Assembly (NCBI GenBank): GCA_037178975.1 | Contig: JASJZH010000001.1 | Span: 372,001 to 436,000, forward strand | From: Oscheius tipulae | Lineage: Eukaryota > Nematoda > Chromadorea > Rhabditida > Rhabditidae | Direction: 5' to 3' | DNA length: 64,000 nt | In this document: positions 39,586 through 54,500 of the stretch, piece by piece | Position numbering within the stretch: the stretch's first letter is position 1 | How the letters are laid out: every line of letters starts with the position of its first letter | Notes under the pieces: generated by a model | Seen by the model: the letters and a program-made list of their open reading frames with translations, nothing else | Told to the model about the DNA's origin: nothing | Databases searched by the model: none | Position numbers and translations under genes: made by a program

Positions 39586-42500
39586 CTACCAGAAGGGGCA
39601 CCAGCCAATGTAGGCCTGGCAGAGATTTTCGGCTATGGTGGCCTGCTCGATAAGGCGGTCGATCTGGTGCGATTCGTCGATTCCGAGCTGAGGCGCGACA
39701 GTTGCTCCGATGTTCAGCGGTTGGAGCACGGGCACGGGCTGATTGTTCGTAGAGAAGTCTTGCTGATTATGGAATTCAGTTCCTGGAAGATAGCATGTTA
39801 AAGCGAGCGTATACCGCTAACTGACTGGGGCTGACTAACTCAGTTCCAGTATTGCAGGCAAATTCAGCGACCTTCGCCCCCAATGCTTAGTCGGTTAGCA
39901 CTCCGAGTATAAATCAAAAGTGACTGGGGTTCGATCCCCGCATGGGTTAGACTTTTATGTTCTTTGGCGGAACCTACAAAAATACTTTCAGAATTTTGAA
40001 TCAGAAGTTGGTTGAAAAAGCTTTCAGAATTTTTCAATCTAGTTGTCCCGCGCGTCTTTCTAATTTGTGCGCCGACTTCAAACAGGGGACCGGTACACGA
40101 TCACTTTAATAGAGTTTTGATACAGTGAAAATAATGTCATTTAAACCCTAAGATAAGTCATTTCCAAACTCAAAATAGGGCTCTATAAACAGCCTTACAA
40201 CGTGGTTGGGTGCCTGGTGGTTGCACATATTACGACAGCGTTCCAACTGCTTAGGTAACCAAAACACGAGATAGCATTCTAGCGTTGACAGCTGCCAACT
40301 TTTTTTTGGATATCATAAAAAAAACTGAAATTTTATGCCTCCCTATTCCTTCAATGAGAACTTGCATAAGACATACCCGTGAGCTTCTGCCGAATGCGGT
40401 CGATGACCTTTTCGGACATCATTCTCGGAGCTGCTTCCTGCTGGACGGCCGGCATTCTGCGCACATCCTCCTTGTCCCTGTTCTTCGGATCCTTCTTCAC
40501 ACCGTCCAGTAGACGCCAATTGATCACAGGGTCGTAGACGAAGGCTTCCAGAACAGCCAAGAGGCCATCTTTGTTGTCGCGCAGCAACTTGAGGACTTTC
40601 TCGCACGTAAAGCGGTAGGTTCCCTCGAGTCCCGTCACTTCCATGGCCTGAAAATCGGGGTTAAAATATCGTTTCTTTTGCTAACAAGTTTGCTATCTCG
40701 CTCAGGAGCTAATCTTGGGTAAAAGATTAGCTAAAGGTAAACTGCCCACTTAGGAAATCACATAAAGAGGGTCGTACGCTTAGAAAATGTGGCTCAAAAA
40801 CCATATTTTATATTACCGTGTATTACTTAAAACACTCACATTGATGAGCATCCTTGTAAGCCTGAAGGGAACCCTCTCGGGGAACTTTTCTCTCGTCATC
40901 GCCACATCGAAACAGTCTCCGAAATCAATGTGGACTATTTTGCCGGTGAGACGGTCGAGCATCAGATTGGACGGGTGTCTGGAAGTAGTTTTTGTTGTTC
41001 AATATGTGAAAAATAAGTAAAACTAACCGATCTCCAAGGCCCAAAATGTAGCCGACCATGGACATGCAGGCCACAGAACGTGTGTAGTTGGTGCGTCGAT
41101 CGAACCAGACCTCGGAACTGAAAAACAGGGTAATTTTTAGAATTATCATGCAGGCCTATAAACGCCCAGTATCTGGCCAGTTCCCTACAGCCTTGTTTAA
41201 TTATAATAAGCCTCTTTTTGAGCTAATTACTAGCCCCAATATCCAGACAGCAAACTCGTTGACATCTAGAATTTCTGTCTTCATTAGGCAGACACTACCA
41301 CAATTTATCAACACAAAAAATCCAAAAAACAGACGAAAATAAACAGACGGTGGGAAAAATCAAATGAACTCCGATTGAAATCTGCGCGCATTCTAGGTTT
41401 TGTGCAAGCATGTGCACGCGGACACAATCTGGATGACTATCTTCTGGACCAGGTTCGTGGGATTTTTGAAATTCAAAGTGGCTGCCATTTCGGTTTCGAG
41501 GTCAAATATACATTCCCGGCTTTGCGATGTTCTGCAAAGTTGTGGATCTCAAAAAGTTGTACAACTTTGCAGAACATCAAAAATTTAAAAGAAGTCTCCA
41601 TTTCCAGTCAAAAACTCTCCTCATTTTCAGACCAAAAAAAGACCACCTACTTTGGACTCTTGAGCCAGAGAATCTGTCTCAGATCGTCTCCCGGATTCGA
41701 AGCTAGTGCCTTCTGGAAGACTTGGAGCTTCTGCATGATCGTGAGTTGCTCCGTATCCGCTGCGAACTGCTGCATAATTTTGTGCTCCAACGACAGCGAG
41801 ATGTTCTTCTTCTCCCTATAGTCCTTGATCATCGCGTGCAAAGTATCACAGTTGGGAATCCAACCGATCAGGCCCGAATTGTGGCTCAGCGAGGTGATCG
41901 AGTAGCGCTAAAATATGGTATTTTCCACGTTTTTAAATTAAAAAATGGGTACCTGAATGGTCAAATTACGTCGACAAGTCTCCGGGTTGTTGGTCAGCAG
42001 CGTGTTGACGAGGCCGAAGAGCTGCATGACACGCTCATCCTGGCGTGGATCCTCGTGGCCTTTGAGCAGGAACTGGTATTCGTGGCCGTCGCTGCCTGAA
42101 AATGAAATGAGTCACGTTTAAATGTGAAAAATAGGCAATTGAGAAGGTTTCAGATGACAAGAACTCTCATGCAAAAGATGGAAAACGGTGACTCCTCATT
42201 AACAGAAAGATTCTTTCGAGCGAGTAAGAGCGTCACAAGCATCTGCTTGGAATGCTTTTATAGGTTTTTAAATAACCTAACGATTAAAAGGAGTAAATGA
42301 AACAGTGACCCACCTCGTATTGTCATCTTCCTCGGTCTCTGTTTGCTGTTGATGACCTGCAGATGTGTGCCGAAACTCTCAATTCGAACCGTCTCCACTG
42401 TCGGATCCGGATTATAGGTACCGGGCACACCGAGCTCCAAGTCCTTAGCTCGCATCAGCAGTGGACTTATGTAGTTCAGATCAAGGCTTGTCAGGGAGCG

Positions 42501-45500
42501 AAGCTGATTCGCGATTCTCTTGAAGATTTGGCAGTAGATTTCCCAGGCCTGTGTCAGCTCCTTCGTGTTCTTGTTCTTCTCGAAAGCCTGACAGAACTTA
42601 TAGGCGTCGGCCAGGTCCGCGTAGTAGGTCTAAAAAAAGGGTTAAATGGCAGCCAATTAATGAAAACAGTGTGCCAGAATTGCTTAGTTTGGATCACATC
42701 CGATCTGATAGTTCGAGCAACATTGTCTGAACTGCCAGATCGGACGTGATTGACAAAATGACTATAGCACATTGTCTAGTGCTAAAAACACAAAAAAGTA
42801 GCATAAGTACCTGATTAAAGCTCTGCTCTTTGAGCGTGCTCGGTCCCTTTTCGATTATCTGGTGTAGGGGCTTGAGAATTTCCATCATGGCCGGGATGTT
42901 CTTCTCCTGGAAGTAGAGACGACTGGCATCATCCAGGGCGTCATGCCACTGCTCGTGCCATAGAATCGCGCAGCGGACGAGCTCATCCGAGACGAGTCGG
43001 GCCTAAAATGAAGGGTGGTTTAGAGGCGGCTTGCAAGTTGCAAGCCTCATTTTTTAGTTTCTCTTACAAAAAACCAACCTCTTCGACGAGATTCGGATGA
43101 AGTCCTGCCATTGTGGCCACCATCTCCGAGGCATTCTTTCTCCTCATGCTGTTCGTCGATTTCGAGGCTACTGTAAGAGCGTAGACGATCGACTGCGGCT
43201 TGGACTTGGAGAGCTCGTAGATGACCTGCTTGATCAGACCGGACATGCGATCCGTGCTGTCCAGACGGGCCATCAGCTGCGGAATCACCTCGAGCCATGT
43301 TTCGACGGGCAGTCCTTTGATATTCTCGCGGATCAGCTTGTAGACTTCGTCGTACTCGCCGTACTGAAAGCAGAGGAATAAGCATACAAAACGGATTTTC
43401 AAAGGTACTTAACTGCACTATATTTCCGGTACAAAGCCTATTTTTATGTTTAAAGCTTTAAAAAAGTCTAAATTCTCAGCCAAATTCTGAAGTCGTCTTC
43501 TCAGAAAAAGAGCGTTTTTCAAACGAGGATTTTGGCTGCGACTAATAGAAACAGTAAACTAATTCTGTAAAGAACTGTGAGAGAAGTCTTGCAACAAAGC
43601 TATCGTAGACCCGATGTGGGAGGCAAAAATGATAATATTCCCCGGAAATCGAACCCGATTCTTTTTGTTCCTTAGTCCGGAGGATAAAAGATTGCGCCAC
43701 ACTGAAAAGTTCGTTAAAATGTAAAAACCTAGGACCAGGCATTATTGCACAACACAGTATCTATTTAAAATGTCCGTGCGTCTCTATCTATCTGTCTGAA
43801 GCCATCTGTGCGTAGCCGATTGTAGGTTTGAACACACAGTAACGGATATTTTATTTGTTGTTGTAAAACCAATTTAGAGAATTTTAAGCTGAGTAAGAAT
43901 ATTCAATAATGCTTAGGGATACCCCGACTCCAAACAAAGTTACAGAGCCTCAAAGTTTTAGCGCCAAAGATAGTGTATTGGGATTTCACTGCGATTTCAA
44001 CAAAAACCGCAAAAACGCAAAATTTGATAGCCTGCTCAGTCTTCATTCGAACGGTATGACTATTGTCTTTAACAAATGTTTTACTGAGGAATGCACATGT
44101 TAGGCACGCCCCGAAGGAGCGTACAAAGATTTTTAAAGCCATAAGTTACTCCACCGTCCCGAAGGAGCGGTAGACTAACTTGTGGCTTTAAAAAAGCTTA
44201 TATTTCCGCGGGGATCGAAGCCGAGACTTTTTGTTCCTTACTCCAGGTTTTAACTGATTGCGTCACTATGTAAAGTTTGTTCCTACTAACATAATATAGC
44301 TCTAGGCGTTTTTTCACGGTTATAAATCACTTACGGTAAGTCGTCTTGATCTTATTGTTTTATTGTAGAAATGTGAAAAAAAAGTACGTACCTGGAACCA
44401 GAGCTGCAACAGCCTGAGCGTATTCTCGAGTCTCGAGCCCGGTGCGAGCTTCAGCGACATTGTGAAGCAGTGAATGGCATGAATCGCGTGTACCATGTCC
44501 GGTTTCGGTTCCTGGCTTGCCATTTGTGGACTGTAGCTGTTCGTTGCGGACAGGAAGACCGTCTGGCCATGCTGCATTCCAGGAACCGGGGAGAGCTGGC
44601 CCGAATAGTTTGGAGCACCGAGAGGGACTGAAATTTATTCCTTTTTACGCTAAAAATGGGAAAACTGACTGAGAGGCTGAATGGGGGACATCTGCATCTG
44701 GACGCGTTCCATTTCTCGCTGCTTGGCCAGACTGATCAGCTCGAGCTCGCGCGTCATCGCCTTCAGATGGACGGTGGCCAGCTTGTGCCAGGGCTGAAAA
44801 AAACATTTCATTACTGTCGGACTAGAAAGTACGCTTGTTCAATTGAACTGTTTCTCTAAAATCTAAAAAGGTTGTACAAGTATTCGATAAAAATTTAATC
44901 TCCGGTAACAAGACTTTCCTGCTCTTGGAGCTCAATGTAGCTGTAACAAATATTCGCTCAGGGCACCTTCGGCGCCGCTCGGATTTGCCCCCTACCTTTT
45001 TCAGAGGACTGCGGCGCCCCGAACTGTTCCAAAACCAGCGGCGCATCTAACTCGAACTGCTTTGAGTATCAATCCCTTCCCATTTTGCTGTTTTTGGAAT
45101 TTTGAAATAAGCTCTCATAACCTATTTAAGCATTCGCAGATTCACCTTATGCCACTTCGGGTCGAACTGTGTGGCTTTCAGATAGCAGACGATGGCCTTG
45201 GTTGTGATTTCTTGCTCCTTCGGGTCCATCAGTGACTGGGACTGGAATCCCTGGACATATAGGGCCATCGGCATCACCGGAGTCTGCTCATAGCCTCCAC
45301 TGCCTCCTCCTCCGTACTGATCGTGTGCAAGTCGTGGAACTGCCGGCGAGATTAATCCGTACTGAAAACAGTTTTATTTAAAACCCAAATTCACACACTT
45401 ACAATTTTCACCCAAAGATTTTTTACTACCAAATTTTAACAACAACAAAAACGCATTACCAGCCAGTGGATCGAACCCGGCACTTTCTGTTCTGTAGTCA

Positions 45501-48500
45501 GTGTCCTAACCGTCTGAGCACGCTACAAATATCGAAGCCTGGTTTCCTAGACCACATGATCGCCTACAAAATTTAGATGCTCACGAAAAATAAGTCAAAA
45601 AGGCGCTGTTTGGGACTATTTTATGAAACAAACGTCTCTATTCTTTTTGCTAGTTTTGAAGCCTTGGAGCAGAAATCTTTCAAAAAAAAAAATTCATGGT
45701 TTAGCTAGTGTTCAATAAAGTATCAATAAAGTAATTTAGAAGAGGTTAATGGGTATTTAAAGAGTAGACCATTTTAGTAGACCGGGTTTTAGCAGCTCGG
45801 GATCAAACCCTGCATCTTTTGCTTCGGTGTCACAGCGCTAACCGACTGAGCTATGAGGCCAAGTTCCAATACTGTTCTGCCGCTTCAAACATTGGGATTT
45901 CCCTTTATAAAATTGAGTCTAATATACTATATGCCTAAAGTGTTCCTATTCTACTTGCTAGAGTCTTGGGCCTTTCCAGTTTTCTAATTGCCCCACAAAC
46001 TTTGTAAAAACTGCTGAAGCCTAATTGTTACACCTTGAGCTTGCGTCTTTCCAGTATCTAAGGAACGGTTTCCAGAAGTCTGTATACATGGCTCAGTCGC
46101 GTTGCATTCCGACTACGAACAAAAAAGATCCGAGTTCAGCTTCCGTGCGTAGGTTTATCCGTTTTCTCTTCACATGCGGCCTTGCAAAGCATTTTTTGGC
46201 ATCATTAGCTGGTTCAGAATTATTAATGAGTTAAATTACCCCACCATGAAAAAAGGTCCCAACTCACCCTATTATTCGGACTTAAGAGGGTGCTCTTCTC
46301 CTGCTGGGTCTGCTCCGCCGGGCTCACGTACACTTCCGTCCATTGACCGAGTCGGACACAGGCCTTGGCGCACATTCGGCCCTCTTCCGGCACAAGTTCG
46401 CGGTTGATTCGGCAGAGATTCGAGACCAGCGAGTCGAGGGTCTGGATTGCGACCGACCGGTGCTCATCAACCCACAGTGTCTTACACAGCGACATTACAA
46501 GATAGGGCTTGTCGTACGGGGCCTGGGCATCCGTCAAATTGGCCTGGGAGGGCAAATTCAGGAGGTCACGAAGGACGGCTCGACACATCGACATCTTGCC
46601 CTGTTGGCGACATAGGGAGGCGAATTTGACGCGGAGTGGGTGGATTTCTGCAGAGTTCAGCACGAGAGACCTGCAAAATGTAATCTTTGTAAGGGGGTCA
46701 TGAGTTTCTTATGGTTTTTGCAGGAAATCAGTGTTGGGAAATCTGGCCTACTGTACCCATGCCCGGCCGGCCGCATTTTCCGACCCTGGTTTTAGTATTG
46801 AAGAAACGTGGTCGAAAACACCCACTTCTTCGGTTAATTCCAGCTTCAAGTATCTTTAAACATTTCCAACAGGAACTAGATTAGAAAAGTGGTAATAACA
46901 AGATAGGAACTTCTCGGCAATTTAGATTTTTAGGATAAGAGCAAATAGCTCTCTACGGTCTTTGAGTAGTTCCTGACTTATTTTGGTGGCTTTTTCAAGA
47001 TAACATACACTAGTTTCAAGTTTTGTCCTTTTTCATTTTCTCAGCTTCAAGAAATGAAGCTTGTATCTAGTTCCTAGGTTATCCTAGCCCCAAGAAGATA
47101 GGTGACATCTTTCGATTTCATCAGCTCTCTTCTCATATTAGTCAGAAATATCAAAACGTTAAATTTTTTTGAATTCTGTAGTATCAAAGCCCTAGACTTT
47201 ACGAAAATGCTATGGCCAATCCTAATCCGTTTCCAAGTTATCATTTCCTGCATCAAGGGGTTAGCAAATCCCTGGTTCTACACCATAATATTCGTACTAA
47301 TTGCAAGTTTAAATTCTCCGAAAGCTATTGTTGAAAATTTTGTCATTTCTAAACCATTTCACAGCAGTTTTTTTTTTTGCATATTTTCAAATCCGTTCAT
47401 CTATTTTCTTCGCTTTTTAACCTTTACCATTTCAAAAACTGCTATAAAATCCTTACTTTCCACCCCAATGACACAGAAAAAGAGTACCCACCTCAACATG
47501 ATAAGCCTCTGCCACTGTTCAATATTCTGTCGGCATCCCTGTAGTCTGCGGCTCCATAACAGGGCAATTCTTGGTCTTCTCTCCGGCCGCATCTGGTATT
47601 CCATGGCTTCTTCGAGCTCCGCCAGCTGCTGGACTTGGATCATAGCGCCGTAGGCTCGCTCGTAGCTCTCGCTGGCCATCGAGGTGAGGTCGCTGTCGTA
47701 CATGTCTCTCACTTTGTCGATGAAATGACTCGCCGACGACCATTCCCGACTTCGGACCGCGAGGACGGCTCGTAGGAAACTACCTTCTTGGCTATTTTCT
47801 GTTAGTTCCATCACATAGTTGCGCATCTTCTCGAAATTTCCGACAGCCCAGGCGCCTCGAGCTGACATGACCATAATTTTTGGGTCTTTCAGGCCGCCCT
47901 TGGTTTCGAGCATCTGATGTAGCTCCTCGGCCGTGTTGTTCATCTCTTGCCATTTGCCTAGGGCTTCAAGACAGCGCAGCTCGTGTGTTGTGATTTCATC
48001 CAGGGGCCGACGTGGGTTGCCGCTCTGCTTTTCTTTCTAAAAAATGAGTTTTTTTTAGTCTAAAAAATTGCGGGAGTGTACCTGATGAGTCTCGAGAGCC
48101 TTCTCCCACTCGTTCAACTTCTCGTACCAGCGACCCTGCATGGCGATTCGGTGCTTCTCGGCATAGCGAACGACTCCGGCTGCCTCTTCTTGCACATTGA
48201 GCTTGTTGGCGAATCTGAACGTGGCTTTGGTTGGATGGATTGGGTGATTATACAGACAACTCTCGCTCTATCGGAATGCGCTTCTAAATGTCATAGGAGT
48301 ACGTGATACCAAGAGGTACGCTATGACAGAACTTTTTGAACTAAAATGTAGAGTGTGTAAGTAATATGGTTTGTTCAAAACAAAAGAAGGGCTAAAAAAA
48401 TGGAAATACGTTCGTGGCGGGACTCTCGAACGCACGGGATTTCAAACCGAGCTACTTTTCGCTCTTTTTTTCAGTTCAGCAGCTTCTTTTTTCGTTCCTA

Positions 48501-51500
48501 CCGTTCCTTTTGTATCCAAAATGTGGCTACTAGCAGCCATTACCGGAAGTAAACATAAGTCTCCGAAAAATAACGAAAACGAAGGCTGTACGCTGATAAA
48601 TTGTAGTCATTCATTTTTTTTTTGAATGAATCATAACATATCCTGAGCATATTTGCATCATAAACAGAAGTTCCTTCTAAGAGCTCAAAACTCCCAAACT
48701 ATAGAAGACCAATTGTTAAAATCGATTCCCAAGTTGAATTGATCTCAGCGTGAAACAGCGCTGTGCAAAAGTACCGTATACCCGAAAATGCACCCACTTG
48801 CAACCATAGGAGCCGATGCTTTTCGAAAGTGGCAGCATATCGGCGCCTATGTTTATAGGGACAGTCCAGTTATGGGGTGAACGAAGTTCCTTGAAAATCT
48901 TTTGCATTTTTCGGTGCTTTCGATTTGCCGTCAAATTTCACCACAATCTTCAATTTCACCACTTTCGCAGAACCAAGAAAAATGGAAGATATTGACGAAA
49001 CGCTGTTTTGACCTTGCATGCCCAAGGACTCACGTAATCAGCTGCTGACAGTCATGAGTCGTCAGTCCCTTCTCTCTTCTTCCCCTTTTGTGAATGTCGA
49101 TTTCCGTATAGCGAAGGGCTTTCGCGTAGGCTTTCGTTTTCTCCGCGCTGCCTAGCAGGACTTCCGGCGAGATTGGCAGTGGTCCCTTCACGGAATGATC
49201 CATAAACTCAGCCAGATTCAAGACGGCCTGTATCACCTCATTGTGCTCGCTCGTCTTGATCGCCATCGTCAATTTTCTTGTCACTTCGTCCTGTGAGCCG
49301 CTCGGCAACTCCGTCCAGACTGACATGAAGGCCGCGTTGAAGAGCTCTCTAAAATTTTAGTGGTATTTTAAAAGCAAGAAAGCGGGAAAAATACTTGGCC
49401 AGATGATGATGAACTTCACAGACGCTGCCTGTAGCCCGAATAGCCGCCGAACTCCCCGATCGGATGAAGGCTGAACGAAGCCGGATGAGCCATTGTGACC
49501 AGTCGTCTTTCGAGAGGAGACCATCCACTTGCCAGGCGCGTTCCACTGCCTAAAAGCCTCAAAGCTGATAGAGCAAAAGCACAGAAACACCTACCTCAGA
49601 GTTGACAATCTGTTTGGCAAAGGTCGGCTGAAGAACGGCCGGCGTCATTGGGATCGTAATCTGGGTCCTCGGCTCCTTGAAGGTCTCATTATGCATGTTA
49701 TTCCCGCGATTCTTGAGACTTGGCTTGTCTGCTGTGGTCCTCATTATATCTTAAAATTTTTGTCATTTCCATTAAAAATAGGGGATCCTACCAAGAAGAT
49801 GATCATACTGTCTGTCGAGATTGTGCTTGCGGATGCTGGCCTCAACGCTCTGCTCGAAAATCAGGTACTGGTGCTCCATTTGCATCATGATCTCGATCAG
49901 GAGGTCCAGAAGCTTCGGCTGTAGATCCGCGTAGTGCAGATTCTTGTGGAAGCATTGTAGAAGACGCGGGGCGTAGTCAGAGATGTCTTCCGTTTTCGCG
50001 AGGTGCAGAATTGTATCTAAAATGGTGTGGAATGGGAATGTTGTTTTTTGGCTAAATTTTGCTAACTAGGACTACTGCAAAACATTAGTTTTTTGTGCGA
50101 TCAAAACACGCTGTTTGGTAGTGCTTTTCTGGCCACATACAAGCGCGATCTGGGCCGATGTTACCGGGCCTGTGCGCCCGAATCGGCCGAAGTTCAGCGT
50201 CACTGCGTTTCGGTCCAGTCCGGTAATATATAAAGAGTCCTGTAAAGGATTACTGTAAGATAGTTAGTGCCTCTGACTGTCAGAGGGATAGTTCATGATG
50301 ACAAGAAGGACTACGTATAGTATACTGCATGTAGTTTGAGCGGTATACTGTGGTATATGTGTGATATACTGTAAGATTATAATTGTTAGTCGGATTCTAA
50401 CTTTGATCTTCTTTTCTGCTCCAGTTTTACAAGGACAGTACCGGGGTACTTAATGTCAGAAAGTTTTAGGGAAAAAAACCAACCTAGAGCTCGAAGTCTA
50501 ACCGGCAGCGGCACACCCTTCTCATCGATCAGGGATAGAATTGGCGGGATGATCAGCTGGAGATGGGCCGACAGACTCGGGGACACTGATTTGACGCATT
50601 GAAGGACCTTATCCGTAATCTTCCTCTCCGCATCGCGATCGTGCTGGACTATGGACAGAAGGTAGGGGATCAGCTCACAGACGTAGGGAGCAAAATCTTC
50701 ACCCAGTGCGACACCAATCTGCTCGACCACGTTCACGACAGTCATCTTGTTGATCTCCTTCTCGTTCCAGGCTTCCTAAAATTGTGGAAATACTAAGTTT
50801 TGCAGTAAGGAGTCAGCTTCTACTGTACTTTTTCAGTTTAGGGGTTTATTCGAGAAATTCTCCGACTATGCTCAGTCCTTACGATTACTGGATGTCGTGA
50901 TCGATTTATGACATTTACACATAACATCCAAACTTTGAAACTCTTGCTTGAAACCGTACCATCTATTATAACATCTGAGTATTTTGATATATTTGCTACC
51001 CGAACACTTCCTTTAATGGCAGAAAGAGAACAGACATCGCAAACCTGGCCGAAATGTTTGCGTCGGCCAGGCTCGGCCGAGTGTACTCGCAGAGACCGCC
51101 CTTGGCCAGACTAGCCTAGTTCGTGGCGAGATACTTGGTGTTGCCGGATCCCGCCACAAAATAGGCTGGACTGGCCAGGGACGGTCTCTGCTAGTACACC
51201 TGGCCTGGTTGATCAGGTTTACGATCCCTGAAGAGAGTTTTAGTGCATAAGCAGAGGTCTATAATTGCTAGGGAATTATTCAGAACGATACTTCTCAGGC
51301 ATTTGCATACTTATTACCTGACAATGAGTAAGAAAAAATGTTGAACAGTATAACCTCAGTCTCGTCTCGGGACCAATTACTTCGAGGATGCCTCAAAGTA
51401 AAGTGCAAGGAATTCCCGTATTTTGATGTGTCGCTATCCTATCAAACTGTCCGCCTCAAGACCAGGCCCATTTTAAACGATTTCGCTCAACATTTTGCAG

Positions 51501-54500
51501 TCAAAAGTAATGACGATTTGGATAAGAAGTGGGAAATAGGGGTGTGCTAAACAAGCGTATACATGAAAGCCGAAAGTGCGGCAATGTACGCACCAACTTG
51601 TAACCATAGACATCGATACGCAGTCATTTCGAAAAACAGTTGCGTATAACGTCTAAGGTTACAAGTTGCTGCGCAAATTGTCGGTAGTGAATAAAGTGCA
51701 GAACTCACAGCGATCAGTCGGAAGATCTGCTTGAGGTAGGGCTTCGAGTTGCTCTTGATGATGCCGACGAGTCCCGCGAGCTGAATGAGGAAGAATTCCT
51801 TGTGTGTCCTGCCCTTGCAGGACTTGGTCACCTCGATCAGACGTGGAACTACCTGGAAATTGGCGGATTTTTGGGGAAAGGAAAGGGTAGAGTAGCCGCC
51901 ACTGATAGAGTAGATTTAGACGAGTAGTAAGGCTTTGAAGAGACAGCACCGGAGGAGCTCAGTCCCATGAGTGACTGTACTGTGGGAAGTTCGCATGTCA
52001 AGTCTTGTCCCGGAAGTAATTAATTTTTGTTGAACAAGTTTTCATGGAGAAACTTTAAATTTAGAAGCATAGAGATTGTTACTACTTGTGGAACTATTTC
52101 AGGCCATCTGCGATATTTCCCAGCCTTTTTAGTCTGTCAACCAGCCGTCTCTTTGCCTTCAGGCTGCATTGACGACTGCGCCGCTTCGTAGTAACAAAAG
52201 ACTCCCCACTGGCTTCTTGACAAAGTTGACTTGCCACCCAATTTAGGCATTAACTGTTTCTGAACAATAAAACTTCTGGATCACATAATTGACTCGCTTG
52301 TTTCGTAGACTCGGACTAATAAACAGACATCCAAACAGCCCGCAACATCGCGCTTTAGATAGTTGAGATCAAACCTTACGCTGTTGTTACAGTTCTATAA
52401 CAGATTGCTATGCCATGTTGCGAAAGAATCCGGGATGGAACGCTGTAGTGCACGAAACCTGGGTTTGTCTACGAAAAACGTTTTTTAAAGGCTTTTGCGG
52501 CTAACTTACAGCTAACTTATTAGCGACTTGAAAATAGGATCAAAAGTGTTCAAGCTTCCTCACTTCAAAAAGGAAGAGGCTGTCATTATGGAAAAGTACA
52601 CTGTGAATCTGTTCTTACCTGATGCACATATTGCGGATAGTTCTCTCCCAAACTCCTAAAGATGGTCATCAAGGCCGTCGCGATTTCCTTGTAGTACTGC
52701 GAATAGGCCTCGTCCTGTACCATCGTCATCAGATTCGCGATCGTCAGTGCCGGATAGTACTCTTCCAGAGTGCATCGCTCGTAGTTGAACCACTGAATAA
52801 TGTCCGCGAGCGGATCGGTCGGGTCGAATTTGTTCATCGGGAGTGACAGCGCCGTCGAAAAGGTATTGCTGTCCTGTACGGTTTTCGTGAAAACCTGCAA
52901 AACTTAATGGTTTTAGGTTAAAAATGAGTTAAAAGTAGTCCTCCCGCCCTTCTAGCTCTAGAAACTGTATATCAGAGCCCTTTTGCCGCGACCTCATCCG
53001 ATCTGGCAGATCGAGCAACGGTGGGACCGGTTGGTATCTGGTTCAAACCCGCGCCAATACTTTAACTATTTTAGCCATCCAATAACTATTTTTAGGCATT
53101 TTCCAGCGCATACATCGTGTTTGATAGCAAAAAAAATACCTTGTGAGTGTAGGGATCAACAGCCCCGAGGATTCCGAGAACTTTGATCGCCTGTCGTCGC
53201 ATCGTCGAGGACATTTCCGTCTTCAGGAGGCGCAGGAGATCATCCAGCAGGGTCGGATAGTCGCGGTATGGATCCACCACGTAGGCCGTGGCTCGACAGA
53301 CGCGGCCGATGCATTGCAGGGCGGCCTGGAACGTAACAATAAAGAATTTTGCTTAAGATTTCCAGTTATGTGCCTACTATATACTAGCTGTGATCAATGC
53401 CGGCGGAGAGAAGACGAGAGCAGGCTTCAGTCTGCCTCCCGACACTACCTCGGGTTTCTCTCTCTCTCTCTCTTTCTTTTTTTTTCTTTCTGGACTTGGA
53501 CTTGTTGCAACATTTCTTTACCTCTCTCCGCTGAAGACTGCTCGAATCCTGGACAAAAATCGTCAACATTTTGAATAGAGGCGCGATGCATTTGACGACC
53601 TCGGCTCCTCCCACGATACTGAGCTCGGAGACTGCTCGCAGCACTTGGATTGTCACATCCACGTGCTAAAAAAAGGATCTTTTTTTTGGCTGAAAAACAC
53701 GTCAAAATACCGTCTTATCCGACCTCAACTTGGGCATTAGGGCTGTGAGAAGGGCGCTCATGTAGGGCCTGATGAATTTCGGGTTTTGGACGGCCATCTG
53801 GACGAGAATACGGGCGCTGTGCTGCTCCAGACGCGCCTGACCACTATTCGTGATCTGACTCAGGGTCTCGAGGAGAACTCGGCGAAGACGTGGCAGAATC
53901 AGGGCCGGATTCAGTTCGGAGAGCAGAGTGAGCAAAGAGACAGCAGCCTGAAATTGATAGATGAGGGTTTCGACACTGAAAACAGTCCTAAGATACCTCC
54001 TGCATCTCGAGTTTTTCGTCATGTAGAGCCATGAAGAGGATCTCGAGACTGTGCGGCTGGGCCAGATGGGATAGGAGACGAATATCTTCAACCTCGATGA
54101 AGCAGTTGATGACGCATTGCCGGACGACCACGCCTGAAAATAGAATTTTAGTGAAATTGAAGCAAGGAGTGTTGTAAATCTGGTAGGCTACGATTGCAAG
54201 AGCGATTGGGAAGCAACAACATTAGAGGAGCACCATTACCCATGTGGCGAGGTTAGAGTTAACTTGTCGAAGCTTGTCAAGTTTTATTCCGAATAGTGTT
54301 TGAGAAAAAGTTTTGTAATTTGAAATTCAGTCTGAGAGTAGCCTTGTGGCAGGAGGTTGTTGCTCTGACACAGAACAAGTGCATAATCTTGAATTTCCAT
54401 CGCAATTTCTGCATCTTCCTAATACCAATCAGTTCAGGCAGCTTATGCAGCTATTTTTTTACGCTTGAAATCTCTTCAGTCTAAGAAATTGACAGAGCGT

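Noticed and set aside
45792-45862. A functional tRNA gene on the minus strand
   Set aside because: A and B boxes are good, but acceptor ends do not pair and no 5 bp anticodon stem forms; the same pattern recurs as dispersed SINE copies.
47102-47653. 183-codon + strand frame inside mTOR
   Set aside because: Its 3' part overlaps mTOR exon 25 in antisense and its 5' part is intron sequence; no domain seen.
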